Shown piece after piece: positions 32,799 through 43,301 of a stretch of 64,000 nt of DNA; position 1 is the first letter of the stretch, and each line of letters begins with the position of its first letter. A program made the position numbers and the translations under genes. Source of the DNA: Planctomycetota bacterium (GTDB lineage Bacteria > Planctomycetota > Phycisphaerae > SM23-33). Below the pieces are notes generated by a model. It saw nothing but the letters and a program-made list of their open reading frames with translations. It was not told where the DNA came from and did not search any database. The stretch is taken from contig JAKJER010000023.1 of the NCBI GenBank assembly GCA_022705325.1, forward strand, positions 32,435-96,434. Direction: 5' to 3'.

Positions 32799-35700
32799 AT
32801 GAAACGCGGCATGATCCTTCCGTTGGCAGTGTTCCTGGCGGCCTCGGCCCTTCAGGCCGGGCAGATCGGGTACGTCGAAGACTTCGCCCTGGCCAAGGAC
32901 CGCGAGGCAGCCCTGAAGCAGTTGATCCCGGGCACCGAGGAGTATTACTACTACCACGTCCTGCACTACCAGAACGCCGGCGATCTGAACAAGGCCCGGG
33001 AGATGATCGCCCAGTGGATCCGCCGCCACGGGCACAACCAGCGCAACGCCGTCATGGAGAACCGGCAGGCCCTGTTGGGCTACCCGCAGGACCATGCGGG
33101 CAGCCTGAACTTCCTCATCCGCCGGCTCAACATCCAGTTCAACCACGAGCGCGAGGTCCTGGGACGCCAGGCGAGCCTGCCTACCGAACTGAACCCCCAG
33201 TCGATCTCGCGTCAGACGCTGACCCAGCGGGCGCTGGGCGAACACGGCAACACGACCGACGGCTTCGAGGACGCCGCCCTGCCCTGGCTGGCCAAGCTGG
33301 ACATCGGCCCCGCCCGGCGCCGCCACCTGCTGGCGCGGATGACCCACCCGGCCTTTCCTGCCCTTCCGGAGATGGTGCTGGCCGACCTGCGCCACGAGCA
33401 CAGCGGGGGGTTCGGCTCGATGCCCATCCACCAGCAGTTGCTGCTGTCGCAGCTCGACGAACTGCTCAAACTCGACGCCGGCCTGCTCAACAACGGCGCC
33501 TTCGTCACCGCCTACCTTCACAAGCTTCAGCCCAGTGCCGACCTCCGCTGGCAGAACGACCCGCAGGCCAGGCTGGAGTACCTGGAACGGCTGTGGACCT
33601 TTGTCTCGCGCCTGGCGCCGGTGCACAACTCGCTCAAGGCCCACGTGCTGTATCACCGCCTCCTGCTGGACCGCAGCCGCGGCGTGTACGACAAGGACCG
33701 CTTCATGACCTACCTGAAGCTGCCCCGAATCGTCCATTACATGAGGCCCGAGTATCTCAAGAACTACCAGCCCGACCAGAAGGCCAACCTGAACGCCAAC
33801 TTCGCCCCGGCCACCGCGCTGCCACCCGTGCAGAACGACGAGCCCCTGGTCCGCAGCTGCTTCCACCACTTCTTCCTGGAAGAAAACGCCTTCGAGCCGT
33901 ACGCCGAACTGGTCCACGAGTCGTACTTGAAGCAGGTCTTCGCGGAGACCAAGGTGCTGGCCGGGCTGGGCGACATGGAGAAGTGGTACTCGATGCTGAG
34001 CCCCGAGTACTACCGCCAGCTCAAGGACCGGGTTGACATCGACTTCGCCTTCACCAACCAGGAACAGTTCGCCGTCGACCAGCCCGTCAAGCTCACCGTT
34101 CACCTCAAGAACGTCCAGAAGCTGCTGGTCAAGGTCTATCGCATCAACACCGAGAACTACTACCGCTCGACCGGGGAGGAAGTGGACACGGGCATCAACC
34201 TGGACGGGCTGGTCGCCGCCGACACCCGCACGCACGAGTATCAGCAACCCGCGCTGCGCCGCCACGGCGAGACCTTCGAGTTCCCCGCCATCGACCGCAA
34301 CGGGGTCTACGTCATCGACTTCATCGGCAGCGGCAAGGCCAGCCGGGCCCTCGTCCGCAAGGGAACGCTGCGACACCTGGTCCGCACCAGCCCCGCCGGG
34401 CACGTGTTCACCATCTTCGACCAGGCCAACCGCAAGCTCAACGACGCCCGGATCGTGATGGCCGGCCAGGAATACAAGCCGGACCAGGACGGGCGGATCA
34501 CCATTCCCTTCAGCACCAACCCCGGCCCCCAGCCGATCATCCTGGTCCACGGCGATTTCGCCTGCCTGGATCAGTTCACCCACCAGGCGGAAGCGTACTC
34601 GTTGCAGGCGGGCTTTCACGTCGAGCGCGAAAGCCTGCTGCGGCGGCGCAAGGACGCCCAGGTGATCGTCAGGCCCGACCTGAAGGTCACCGGCGTGCCC
34701 GCCCCGCTGGCTTTGCTGGAAAAGGTGACGCTGGTCATCCACGCCGTCGATCGCGAAGGCGTGCCCGCCACCCGCGAGGTGCACGACTTCAAGCTCCAGG
34801 AAGACAAGGACAGCATCTGCGTCTTCCCGGTGAGCGAGAATCTCCAGTCCATCCAGTTCACGCTCAAGGCCGAGGTCCAGAACGTCACGCGGAACCGAAA
34901 GGAGAACCTCTCGGCCACGCAACGCTTCGACCTCAACAACATCAACAAGACCGACAAGGTCGAGGACATGCACCTGATGCACGTCGGCGGGGCGTACGTG
35001 CTGGAGGCCCTCGGCAAGACGGGCGAGGCGCGGGCGGACCAGGCCGTTCACTTCGAGATCAAACACAGCGAATTCCGCCGGACGGTTACGGTCTCCTTGC
35101 GGAGCGACCAGCGCGGACGGATTCACCTGGGCGACCTGGCCGACATCGACTGGGTCAAGGCCACCAACGCCTCCGGGACGTCTCACGCGTGGCGCCTGAT
35201 CCACATGGGCCACAGCGGCAGCGGAGTGCTGCACGGCTGTCCGACCGACACGCTGGCCCTGCCCCTGAGCGAGCCGCCCGCCAAGCTGTCTCCAGACGCC
35301 TTCGCCCTGCTGGAGCTTCGCGGCGGGACCTACGCCAAGGACCATTCTGACGCCCTGGGCCTGCGGGGCGGGCTGCTGACCATCAGCAAGCTGCCCCCGG
35401 GCGACTACCGCCTGATCCTCAAGAGCGAGCCCCGCGTCGTCGAGGTGCGAATCACCGACGGCAAGGCCTTCGAGGACTACGTCCTGTCGCAGACGCGCTG
35501 CCTCCAGACGCCTAACCCGGCGCCGCTCCAGATCGCCAGCGTCGAGCAGGACAAAGACAGCATCCGCGTCCACCTCCAGAACGCCACCAAGCTGGCCCGC
35601 GTGCATGTCTTCGCCACGCGATACCTCAGCGAGTACCACCCGCTGGGCGACCTGGTCCTGCCGGCGCCCGGCTCGGCCGTCGTCAGCCTGGGCCTGCTGG

Positions 35701-35942
35701 AATCGGTCTACCTGGCCGGGCGAGACATCGGCGACGAGTACCGCTACATCCTCGATCGCCAATACGCCACGAAGTTTCCGGGCAACATGCTCAGCCGCCC
35801 GGGGCTGCTGCTGAATCCCTGGGCCATCCACAAGACGCAGACCTCGCTCCAGGACGCCCAGGCCGGCGAGGAGTTCAGCCGTACCGGCGGGGGGCAGGGC
35901 GGGCGATCCAGCTTCTTCGGCTCCGGCCCGCCGTCACGGCGG
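32799..35942 (+). CDS. Very large secreted protein, N-terminal half (frame broken near 35940)
   Basis: About 1048 residues in this frame before it is replaced by another frame. Signal peptide: MKRGMILPLAVFLAASALQA. After a helical region (residues ~20-400) come repeated beta-sandwich modules resembling alpha-2-macroglobulin MG domains, for example VDQPVKLTVHLKNVQKLLVKVYR followed by ETFEFPAIDRNGVYVIDFIG and RHLVRTSPAGHVFTIFDQANRKL. The translation remains natural to about EEFSRTGGGQGG and then loses sense, while the next frame carries the continuation. It is therefore one gene with a frame change, not two genes. The role is unknown; macroglobulin-like proteins in Gram-negatives protect the envelope. 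Confidence 0.7.
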
Positions 35943-35943
35943 G

Positions 35944-38900
35944 GTCGGCGAGGCGACGGCCGGCTTTGCCGACCTGGACTTCCTGTCCGCGCCGGCCGCC
36001 GTCCTGGTCAATCTCGCCCCGGACGCCAACGGCGTGGTCACCATCGCGCGAGAGAAGCTCGGCCCGCACCAGCAGGTGCAGGTGGTGGCCGTGGACGACG
36101 TCAACACCGCCTACCGCGAGCTGACCCTGGACGAGGCGCCGATGGAGTTCGTCAACCTCGCCCTCACCGACAACCTGGACCCCAGGCAGCACTTCATCGA
36201 GCGCAAGCAGATCACGGCGGTGGAGACGGACAAGAGCCTCGCGATCGCCGACATCGCGACCGCCCGCTTCGAGGCGTACGACAGCGTGGGCAAGGTCTAC
36301 AACCTCTACCTGACGCTCAGCAACAACTCGACGCTGGCCGAGTTCGGCTTCATCGCCCGCTGGGACAAGCTCAAGCCGGAAGAGAAGCGCGAGAAGTACT
36401 CCAAGTACGCCTGCCACGAACTGCACTTCTTCCTGTCGCGCAAGGATCCGGAGTTCTTCGCCCAGGTGATCCGTCCCTACCTGGCCAACAAGAAGGACAA
36501 GACGTTCATGGACTGCTATCTGCTGGGCCAGGACCTCAGCGAGTTCCTCCAGCCGTGGCAGTACGGGCAGTTGAACGTCGCCGAGCGGGCCCTGCTGGGC
36601 AGACGGATCCAGCAGGAGCAGGCCCACGCCGCCCGCCACATCCGCGAGATGTACAACCTCCTGCCGCCGAACGTGGAGCTGTACAACCACCTGTTCCGCA
36701 CGGCCCTTCAGGGCAGCAGCCTGGCGGCCGAGGGCGAAAACAAGCTCGGCGAGGCCCTGGAGAAGTCGAGCCAGTTGGCCGCGAAACTCAAGACGGTCGA
36801 GCCCAAAGCGGAGCGGACGATCGCGGCGGCGCCTATGGCCCCGCCCCCGGCGGCCAAGCCGGCCGCGACCCGGCGCCCCGCGGAAGAACCCGCCGCCCCC
36901 GCCCGCGACGAGGCCGCCAAGGAGATGGCGGATTCGAAGGACGCGCCCGCCGACGGCAGGGTCATGGAACGGCTGGCCGAGGCCCGCAGCGACCGCCGGG
37001 CCAATCGCGCGGCGATGGACCTGAGTCGGCGTAAGCAACTCCGCCAGCTCTACCTCGCCATCGACCAGACCCAGGAGTACGCCGAGAACAACTACTACCA
37101 CCTGCCCATCGAGGCCCAGAACGCCCAACTCATCCCCATCAACGCCTTCTGGCGCGACTACGCCCAACACCAGCAGGGGCCGTTCCTGTCCACCAACCTC
37201 GCCGAGTGCGGGCGCAACTTCCCCGAGATGATGCTCGCCCTGGGCGTGATCGACCTGCCCTTCGAGGCCAAGGAGCACAAGCCACAGGCCAAGGGCATCA
37301 GCGTCACCGTCCAGGCGGCCTCGCCCATGGTGGTCTACCACAAGGAGATCAAGCCCGCCGAGCCGGCCAAGGGCGCCACGTCCATCCTGGTCAGCCAGAA
37401 CTTCTTCCGCCTCAACGATCGCTACACCCACGTGGACAACGAGCGGATGGACAAGTTCGTCACCGACGAGTTCCTCACGCACGTGGTGTACGGCTGCCAG
37501 GTCGTGGTCACCAATCCCACCTCCGCCCGCCAGAAACTGGACCTGTTGCTCCAGGTGCCCGCGGGGGCCATCCCCGTCAACAACCATCTGGTCACCCGAA
37601 CCGTCCACGTCGTGCTGGAGGCCTTCAGCACGCAGGCCATGGAGTACCACTTCTACTTCCCGCGGCCGGGCGAGTTCCCGCACTACCCGGTGCACGTCTC
37701 CCGTAACGAGACCCTCATCGCCTTCGCCCAGCCGATGACCCTCAAGGTGGTCGTCACGCCCACCAAGGTGGACACGGCCTCATGGGACTACATCAGCCAG
37801 CACGGCACGAACGAGCAGGTGATGAGCTACCTGGCCGAAAACAACCTCCAGCGGACCAACCTGGAGCGGATCGCCTGGCGCATGAAGGACGCCGACTTCT
37901 TCCGCAAGGTCACCGCCTTCCTGGCCGAGAACCACGCGTTCAACCTCACGCTGTGGTCCTACAGCCTCCGCCACGACGTCGCGGCCCTTGTGCAGCAGTA
38001 CCTGCGCCACCGCCAGGACCTGGTCTCGCAGGTGGGGCCGGCCATCGCCAGCGAGCTGCTGGTGCTGGATCCGGTCGAGCGGCGCGCCTACCAGCACCTG
38101 GAGTACATGCCCCTGGTCAACGCCCGCGCCCACAAGCTGGGCGAGAAGCGGACCATCCTCAACAACCGTCTCTTCGACCAGTATCACCGGTTGATGAATA
38201 TCCTCTCCTGTCACAAGGACCTGGACCAGGAAGACCGAATGGCCGTCACGTACTACCTGCTGCTCCAGGACCGCATCGAGGAGGCCGTGGCCTTCTTCGC
38301 CACGGTGGACCGGGCGAAGGTCCCCACGCAGGTCCAGTACGACTATCTGGCCACGTATATCGCCTTCTACACCGCCGAGCCGGCCAAGGCCCGCCAGATC
38401 GCCGCCCGCTACGCCGACTACGGCGTGGACCGCTGGCGGAGCTTCTTCGTTAACGCCCTGGCCCAGCTTGACGAGCTGGAGGGCAAGGCGGCGGCCGTCG
38501 TCGACAAGGAGAACCGCGACCAGCAGCAGGCGCAACTTGCCGCGAGCCAGCCTTCGCTGGACTTCAAGGTCGAATCGCGGCAGGTGGTGCTGGACTACCA
38601 GAACCTCAAGGCCGTCACCGTCAATTACTACCTCATGGACATCGAACTGCTGTTCAGCCGCAACCCGTTCGTCCAGCAGTACAGCGACCAGTTCTCGTTC
38701 ATCCAGCCCAACCTGGCCCAGCAGGTCAACCTGCCCGCGGGCAAGACGGCCCACACGTTCGACCTGCCCAAGGAATTCCACAGCAGCAACGTGATGGTGG
38801 AGGTCTGTGCCGCCGGCATACGCAAGAGCCAGGCGTACTTCGCCAATTCGCTGGCTCTTCAGGTGATCGAGACGTACGGACAGGTTCGCGTGGCGCACCA

Positions 38901-39123
38901 GGTGACGGCCAAGCCCATCGCCAAGGCGTACGTGAAGGTGTACGCCCGGATGCGGGACGGGCAAGTCAAGTTCTACAAGGACGGGTATACCGATCTCCGC
39001 GGGCGGTTCGAGTACGCCTCGCTGAGCACGGGCGAACTGGCCAACGTGGAGCGATTCAGCATCCTGATCATGACGCCGCAAGACGGGGCGGTCGTTCGCG
39101 AAGCTGCGCCGCCGAAGCAATAG
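35944..39123 (+). CDS. Very large secreted protein, C-terminal half (continues 32799 in another frame)
   Basis: About 1060 residues. It is in the +1 frame relative to the first half and has no start codon or signal peptide of its own near the junction; the first in-frame ATG is not preceded by a good RBS. The sequence begins naturally around GFADLDFLSAPAAVLVNLAPD. Long stretches with DNLDPRQHFIERKQITAVE, then Pro/Ala-rich segments near 36830-36960, and beta-rich ends such as LPKEFHSSNVMVEVCAAG and TDLRGRFEYASLSTG follow. Combined with the first half it would be ~2,100 residues. It is either a real +1 event, a genuine mutation, or a one-base assembly error. Confidence 0.65.
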   Translation, partial: VGEATAGFADLDFLSAPAAVLVNLAPDANGVVTIAREKLGPHQQVQVVAVDDVNTAYRELTLDEAPMEFVNLALTDNLDPRQHFIERKQITAVETDKSLAIADIATARFEAYDSVGKVYNLYLTLSNNSTLAEFGFIARWDKLKPEEKREKYSKYACHELHFFLSRKDPEFFAQVIRPYLANKKDKTFMDCYLLGQDLSEFLQPWQYGQLNVAERALLGRRIQQEQAHAARHIREMYNLLPPNVELYNHLFRTALQGSSLAAEGENKLGEALEKSSQLAAKLKTVEPKAERTIAAAPMAPPPAAKPAATRRPAEEPAAPARDEAAKEMADSKDAPADGRVMERLAEARSDRRANRAAMDLSRRKQLRQLYLAIDQTQEYAENNYYHLPIEAQNAQLIPINAFWRDYAQHQQGPFLSTNLAECGRNFPEMMLALGVIDLPFEAKEHKPQAKGISVTVQAASPMVVYHKEIKPAEPAKGATSILVSQNFFRLNDRYTHVDNERMDKFVTDEFLTHVVYGCQVVVTNPTSARQKLDLLLQVPAGAIPVNNHLVTRTVHVVLEAFSTQAMEYHFYFPRPGEFPHYPVHVSRNETLIAFAQPMTLKVVVTPTKVDTASWDYISQHGTNEQVMSYLAENNLQRTNLERIAWRMKDADFFRKVTAFLAENHAFNLTLWSYSLRHDVAALVQQYLRHRQDLVSQVGPAIASELLVLDPVERRAYQHLEYMPLVNARAHKLGEKRTILNNRLFDQYHRLMNILSCHKDLDQEDRMAVTYYLLLQDRIEEAVAFFATVDRAKVPTQVQYDYLATYIAFYTAEPAKARQIAARYADYGVDRWRSFFVNALAQLDELEGKAAAVVDKENRDQQQAQLAASQPSLDFKVESRQVVLDYQNLKAVTVNYYLMDIELLFSRNPFVQQYSDQFSFIQPNLAQQVNLPAGKTAHTFDLPKEFHSSNVMVEVCAAGIRKSQAYFANSLALQVIETYGQVRVAHQVTAKPIAKAYVKVYARMRDGQVKFYKDGYTDLRGRFEYASLSTGELANVERFSILIMTPQDGAVVREAAPPKQ

Positions 39124-39138
39124 AAGAACGGGCGGTGG

Positions 39139-39990
39139 TCAGTGCTGTCCGTTCTCCGCGATCAGATCGCGGATGAAGGCGGCCAGGCCGCCCTCGGCCA
39201 CCCGGTGCGCGGCGGCGCGGACCTGCGGCGGCGCGGAGGGCATGGCCACAGCCAGGCCCGCGCCGCGGAACATGGCCAGGTCGTTGGTATCGTCGCCGAC
39301 GGCGACAATGCTGCCGGGGCCCACGCGCAGGGCCTGGGCCACGTAGGTCAAGGCGGAGAACTTGTCCGCCCCGACGGCGTGGGCCTCGACGATCATCACC
39401 CCGTAGTTGGGGGCGAGGATGGCGTTGACGTTGAGCCGCCCCTCGAAGCGCCTTCGCAACTCGGCTGCCAGCGACTCGGCGCTCCCGGCGGCGGGCACGA
39501 CCGTGGACACCCGCAGGGGAGCGGGCATGTCGGCGGCCTGGGAAAGCCTCCGCACCCTCACGAGCTTGACGTCCATCTTGTTCAGCCAGGCCCGCTGGGC
39601 CGACGCCAGATCTCCGTCCGTGGAGAGGTAGTAGTCCACGCCGTGGCGCCACGCGTCCACGATGGCCATTGCGCAGAAGCCCATGTCGGCCATCGCGTCG
39701 CCGAACTCCCAGGCCAGTTGCGTGGCGATGGGGCGGTGGTAGAGAGTGCGCCCGCTGTCGCACTCGCTGACCATGGCCCCCCCGACCAGGATCATCGGTT
39801 CGAACGGGCTCCGGAGGCAGAGTTGACGCCACACCGGCTGGGTCTCGCGAAGACTCCGCCCGGTGGCGATGCAGACGCGGAGGCCAGCCTGCTCGGCCTC
39901 CGCCAGCGCCTCGACCGTCTCCGCCGGCACCCGATTATCAGGCCCAACCAGCGTTCCATCCACGTCCAAAGCCAATAGCTTGTATTTCAT
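39139..39990 (-). CDS. HAD-superfamily Cof-type hydrolase
   Basis: 283 residues. Motif I is LLALDVDGTLVGP (nucleophile Asp), motif II is the CIATGRS Thr/Ser region, and motif IV is AVGDDTNDLAMFRGAG, with motif III Lys in between. The C2B-type cap domain between residues ~80 and 200 places it in the Cof/SupH subfamily, which dephosphorylates sugar phosphates, pyridoxal phosphate or nucleotides. It is convergent with the large secreted protein gene with only 15 bp between. Confidence 0.92.
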   Translation of the reverse strand: MKYKLLALDVDGTLVGPDNRVPAETVEALAEAEQAGLRVCIATGRSLRETQPVWRQLCLRSPFEPMILVGGAMVSECDSGRTLYHRPIATQLAWEFGDAMADMGFCAMAIVDAWRHGVDYYLSTDGDLASAQRAWLNKMDVKLVRVRRLSQAADMPAPLRVSTVVPAAGSAESLAAELRRRFEGRLNVNAILAPNYGVMIVEAHAVGADKFSALTYVAQALRVGPGSIVAVGDDTNDLAMFRGAGLAVAMPSAPPQVRAAAHRVAEGGLAAFIRDLIAENGQH

Positions 39991-40067
39991 CCTGGGGGTT
40001 CCAACAGACCTTCAAGCGGCTTTGTCTGCAAAGGGCCGTACATTAGGTCTTTTCGTCTGGTTCCTTC

Positions 40068-40095
40068 TTGCCTTCGCGATTCCGCTCCTTATAAT
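40068..40095 (+). promoter_or_regulatory. Predicted sigma-70 promoter of the prepilin-like operon
   Basis: TTGCCT (40068-40073) and TATAAT (40090-40095) are separated by 16 bp, 23 bp before the ATG at 40119. Confidence 0.55.
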
Positions 40096-40118
40096 AGCGG
40101 TAGAAGAGACTCTATCCA

Positions 40119-40931
40119 ATGCACAAACGCGGTGCTTTCACGCTCGTCGAGTTGCTGGTGGTGGTTTCCATCATCGCCCTCTTGCTGACCCTGCTCACCC
40201 CTTCGCTCCAGCGGGCCAGAGAGATGGCCAAGTCGATCAGTTGCTCCTCCAATCTTCACCAGCAGGGCAATGGCATGCATCTCTACGTGACGACGTACGG
40301 TGCGTATCCCGGCCACGCCGGGAACACCACCGGCGGGGTGGCGGCCATCTGGCCCACCCGCATCCGCAAGTTCTCCAACAGCCGGGACCATTTCTACTGC
40401 CCTACCCAGCCCATCGGCTGGCGCTGGCAGAAGAAGACCACCGGCACCGGCAAGTTCGCCCAGCAGGCCGACGTGGACAACTGGAGCTACGAACTGGGTG
40501 AACTGCTGCTGACCGTGCACACCGTCCCCTTCACCTATGGATACAACGACTGGGGTGCGACGGGGGCCGGACCGACGGACAGCCAGATGGACGTCGGCGG
40601 GCAGAAGGGTCTGGGCGGCGACATTCGCTGGGGTGGGCTGGCCGTGCCCGAGTTGCCCGTCGGCCGGGTCCAGGTGCCCTCGGACATGATCGCCATCAGC
40701 GACTCGGCCGAGCCCGACGCAAGCTGGGACTTCAACATCGACCCGACCAACCCCAGAGAGTACCCGGGCAAGTTCCATTTCGGCGGCTCGAACGTTTTGT
40801 TTGCCGACGCCCACGTCAAGTGGCTCCACCTGGAGGACATGGTGGTGCGGGCCTGGGACGACAAGGGCAAGGAGAACGCCCGACGCTGGAACAACCACAA
40901 CTGGTGGAACGCCTGGGAGAAGGCGCCCTAG
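40119..40931 (+). CDS. Prepilin-like secreted protein with planctomycete DAH motif
   Basis: 270 residues. The start MHKRGAFTLVELLVVVSII is a type IV prepilin N-terminal cleavage/methylation signal: short basic leader, cleavage before Phe, Glu at +5, then hydrophobic helix. The mid part has a helical N-terminal stalk (LQRAREMAKSISCSSNLHQQGN). The C-terminus HFGGSNVLFADAHVKWLHLEDM carries the 'F(A)DAHV' feature seen in planctomycete H-x9-DG-type pseudopilins. Such proteins are numerous in Planctomycetota and are thought to be processed by a prepilin peptidase and used in secretion or surface structures. It is probably co-transcribed with the next gene, 27 bp downstream. Confidence 0.9.
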   Translation: MHKRGAFTLVELLVVVSIIALLLTLLTPSLQRAREMAKSISCSSNLHQQGNGMHLYVTTYGAYPGHAGNTTGGVAAIWPTRIRKFSNSRDHFYCPTQPIGWRWQKKTTGTGKFAQQADVDNWSYELGELLLTVHTVPFTYGYNDWGATGAGPTDSQMDVGGQKGLGGDIRWGGLAVPELPVGRVQVPSDMIAISDSAEPDASWDFNIDPTNPREYPGKFHFGGSNVLFADAHVKWLHLEDMVVRAWDDKGKENARRWNNHNWWNAWEKAP

Positions 40932-40958
40932 GTCCCCTGTTCATGAAGTAGCGTCCTC

Positions 40959-41315
40959 ATGCTAGACAACAAGCCCCTGGTGATCGGTTTCGGCGTGCTC
41001 GCCCTGGTGGGCGTGGTTCTGTTCGCCATGCAGTTGATCCCCAGCGCCAACAACGAGACGTTCCCCGACGGGCTTGATTTCGTCTGCCCCAGCGGCCACG
41101 AGTTCAACATGACCGTCTCGCAGATGAACGAGTTCTACGAGAAGCACTACGGCGAGGAGGTGCCCTGCCCAAAGTGCGGCGCCACGCCCAGCCGCCGGGC
41201 TGTCCGCGATCCGAACACGGGCAAGTTGCGCGTCCCGGACCGCAACGAGGGCGCCCTGCCCGTGCCGGGCCAGCGGGAGGGACTGCCGGACGGTTCGAAT
41301 GGGGGGCGGCGGTAG
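40959..41315 (+). CDS. Small membrane protein with zinc ribbon
   Basis: 118 residues. One N-terminal transmembrane helix (VIGFGVLALVGVVLFAMQLI) followed by a soluble part containing FVCPSGHEF and PCPKCGATPS, four cysteines in a zinc-ribbon-like spacing, and a basic tail. No catalytic motif. It lies directly after the prepilin-like gene and likely works with it, for example as a membrane assembly factor. Function unknown; not a pilin itself because it lacks the cleavage motif. Confidence 0.7.
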   Translation: MLDNKPLVIGFGVLALVGVVLFAMQLIPSANNETFPDGLDFVCPSGHEFNMTVSQMNEFYEKHYGEEVPCPKCGATPSRRAVRDPNTGKLRVPDRNEGALPVPGQREGLPDGSNGGRR

Positions 41316-41418
41316 CCTTGCGTTCCGGTTCCGGAGGCAGGTAGAGCGGCTGCGGGGGTTGTGTCCGATCGGGCCGTTCTGTCGCCTCCCCGCGCAGCCG
41401 GAAGAATGATCCCTGCTG

Positions 41419-42093
41419 CTACCTGGCGGCGGCTTGATCCAGGATCTTCCTGCCGCTGGCGGCGCTGATCCCGAACCGCCTGGCCCCCAGGTCATACAGC
41501 TCCAGCAGCGTGGCCAGATCGCGGATGCCGCCGGCCGCCTTTACCGCCGCCCGCTCGCCCACCACCGACTTGATCAGCGAGATGTTGTGCGCGGTCGCGC
41601 CGGTCGAGGGCCAGCCGGTGGCGGTCTTCACCCATGCCGCTCCCGCCTCCACGCAAAGCTCCGCGCCCGTGCGGATCTGGTCGTCGTTCAGGAAGTGCGT
41701 CTCCAGGATCACCTTCACCGGCGTGGGCGCCGCCGCCTGGACCACGGCGCGGATGTCGTCTCGCACGTCGGCGTGACGCCCGCTCAGCAGCCACCCGACG
41801 TTGCACACCATGTCCAGTTCCTGCGCGCCGGCTGCGAGCTGTTCGCGGGCCTCGGCCACCTTGATCGACGTCGTGTGCGAGCCGGACGGAAAGCCGACAA
41901 CCCCGCCGGTCAGCACGCCGGAACCCTCCAGCAGTTCCCGAACCAGGGCCGTGTAACAGGGCATGGGGAAGGCGGCGATGACGCCGTACTGGCGGGCCAG
42001 GCCCGCCAACTCGCGGATCTCCTGCTCGCTCACGTCCGTGCGGACGGCGGAGAGGTCCATCAGCCGGGCGATCTCGGATGGAGTCAGGACCAT
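41419..42093 (-). CDS. deoC: Deoxyribose-phosphate aldolase
   Basis: 224 residues from the ATG at 42093. The sequence contains the class I aldolase features of DeoC: ELDMVCNVG (Asp/Asn), VILETHFLNDDQI (Glu) and the Schiff-base lysine in VKTATGWP with the second lysine in VKAAGGIRD. It splits 2-deoxyribose-5-phosphate into glyceraldehyde-3-phosphate and acetaldehyde in nucleoside catabolism. It lies 83 bp from the SDR gene on the same strand. The short length is typical of this family. Confidence 0.95.
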   Translation of the reverse strand: MVLTPSEIARLMDLSAVRTDVSEQEIRELAGLARQYGVIAAFPMPCYTALVRELLEGSGVLTGGVVGFPSGSHTTSIKVAEAREQLAAGAQELDMVCNVGWLLSGRHADVRDDIRAVVQAAAPTPVKVILETHFLNDDQIRTGAELCVEAGAAWVKTATGWPSTGATAHNISLIKSVVGERAAVKAAGGIRDLATLLELYDLGARRFGISAASGRKILDQAAAR

Positions 42094-42176
42094 TGTCGTT
42101 TCTTCCTGTCCTCTTTCTCTTCTCTTTGTGGTCTCTGTGTGCTTGGTGGTCTTTGTGATTCGGACGACCCCCACGG

Positions 42177-43109
42177 CTACTCCCCGAACATCGCCTTGAA
42201 CGCGCTGGCGATCTCGGGGTGCAGGTCTTCGTTGATGCCGTCCTTGTCGTACTTCAGGCCCATGGCGTCCAGGTCGTGCTTCATGGAGACGACTTCCTGC
42301 TCGGGGCCGACGCGCGGGGGCAGTTCGCGCCCCAGGCCGACCAGCCAGGCGTTGAGCGTGTGTCCGCCGTCGACCATGAGGTCGTGCCCGGTCACGTAAT
42401 GGCTCGCGGCGCTGGCCAGGAAGATCACCGGTCCGTAGAGGTCCTCGGGCCGCTCGACGTAGCCCATGGGCGTCAACTCGCGGATCCGCTGGCGGGCCGC
42501 CAGCGGCGTCGAGGCGTGCATGGGCGAGAGAATGTAGCTGGGGCTGATGCAGTTGACGTTGATGTTGAATCGCCCCCACTCGGCCGCCAGCGTCTTGGTC
42601 AGGTGGACGATGCCGGCCTTGGACGCGTCGTAGGAGGCGTTGCAGTTGGCGATGGTGGCGGACATGGAGGCCGTGTTGATGATCTTGCCTCCGGACTTCT
42701 GCTTGATCATCTGCTGGGCCTGGGCCTGGCAGCACAGCCACACGCCGGTGAGGTTGACGGCGATGACCTTGTCCCAGTCCTTCTGGTCGAGGCATTCGTC
42801 GCCGCCGAGGATGGCGATGCCGGCGTTGTTGACGCCGATGTCCAGGGCCCCGAACGCCTCGACCACCTTGGCGACCATCGCCTGGACCTGGTCCTTTTGC
42901 GTCACGTCGCAGTGGACGTAGAGGCTCTTTCGCCCCATGGAACGGATCTCGTCGGCGGTCTTGGGGCCGACCTTGTCGTCGATGTCGATGATGGCCACGT
43001 CGGCCCCCGCGCGGGCCAGGGCGACGGCGTAGCCGCGCCCGATGCCCACGGCGGCGCCCGTGACGAGTGCTTTCTTGCCGGTCAGGTCAAACAGGGACAG
43101 GTCGGACAT
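42177..43109 (-). CDS. Short-chain dehydrogenase/reductase
   Basis: 310 residues. The Rossmann motif is ALVTGAAVGIGRGYA (TGxxxGxG), the NNAG motif is in VNNAGIAIL, the catalytic Ser is in NTASMSAT, and YDASKAGIV provides the YxxxK. The C-terminal ~55 residues (VDGGHTLNAWLVGLGRELPPRVGP...) extend beyond a standard SDR and include an acidic tail. It is likely a sugar, polyol or cyclitol dehydrogenase. It is in a minus-strand set with deoC and a D-hydroxyacid dehydrogenase, but the spacing is loose, so operon membership is not certain. Confidence 0.92.
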   Translation of the reverse strand: MSDLSLFDLTGKKALVTGAAVGIGRGYAVALARAGADVAIIDIDDKVGPKTADEIRSMGRKSLYVHCDVTQKDQVQAMVAKVVEAFGALDIGVNNAGIAILGGDECLDQKDWDKVIAVNLTGVWLCCQAQAQQMIKQKSGGKIINTASMSATIANCNASYDASKAGIVHLTKTLAAEWGRFNINVNCISPSYILSPMHASTPLAARQRIRELTPMGYVERPEDLYGPVIFLASAASHYVTGHDLMVDGGHTLNAWLVGLGRELPPRVGPEQEVVSMKHDLDAMGLKYDKDGINEDLHPEIASAFKAMFGE

Positions 43110-43245
43110 TGCGTTTCTCCTTCGCGCCCCGGCGGGGCGGCGGCTGTACAGGGCTTGTCAACGGGGCACTCTACCCGCCGGGCCAGGCGGGGGCAAGCCT
43201 TCGTTCGCAGTCTTCGTTCGTACTGTGCCCGTAAGGGCATCGGAT

Positions 43246-43290
43246 CGCGGAGGCAGGCGCCTTGCAACCTGCCTTCCGGCGGGTGCGAAG
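43246..43290. repeat. Intergenic GC-palindrome repeat, copy 4
   Basis: CGCGGAGGCAGGCGCCTTGCAACCTGCCTTCCGGCGGG has the same CCTGCCnnCCGGC/GGCAGG elements and the TTGCAACC motif found in the other copies. Confidence 0.4.
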
Positions 43291-43301
43291 GGCTGCCAGC
43301 G

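Noticed and set aside
32361..35831. 1,156-codon open frame on the minus strand opposite the large secreted protein gene
   Set aside because: Composition is Val/Gln/Leu/Arg-rich without domains or an RBS, the normal antisense image of a high-GC gene; the plus strand has a signal peptide and coherent modules.
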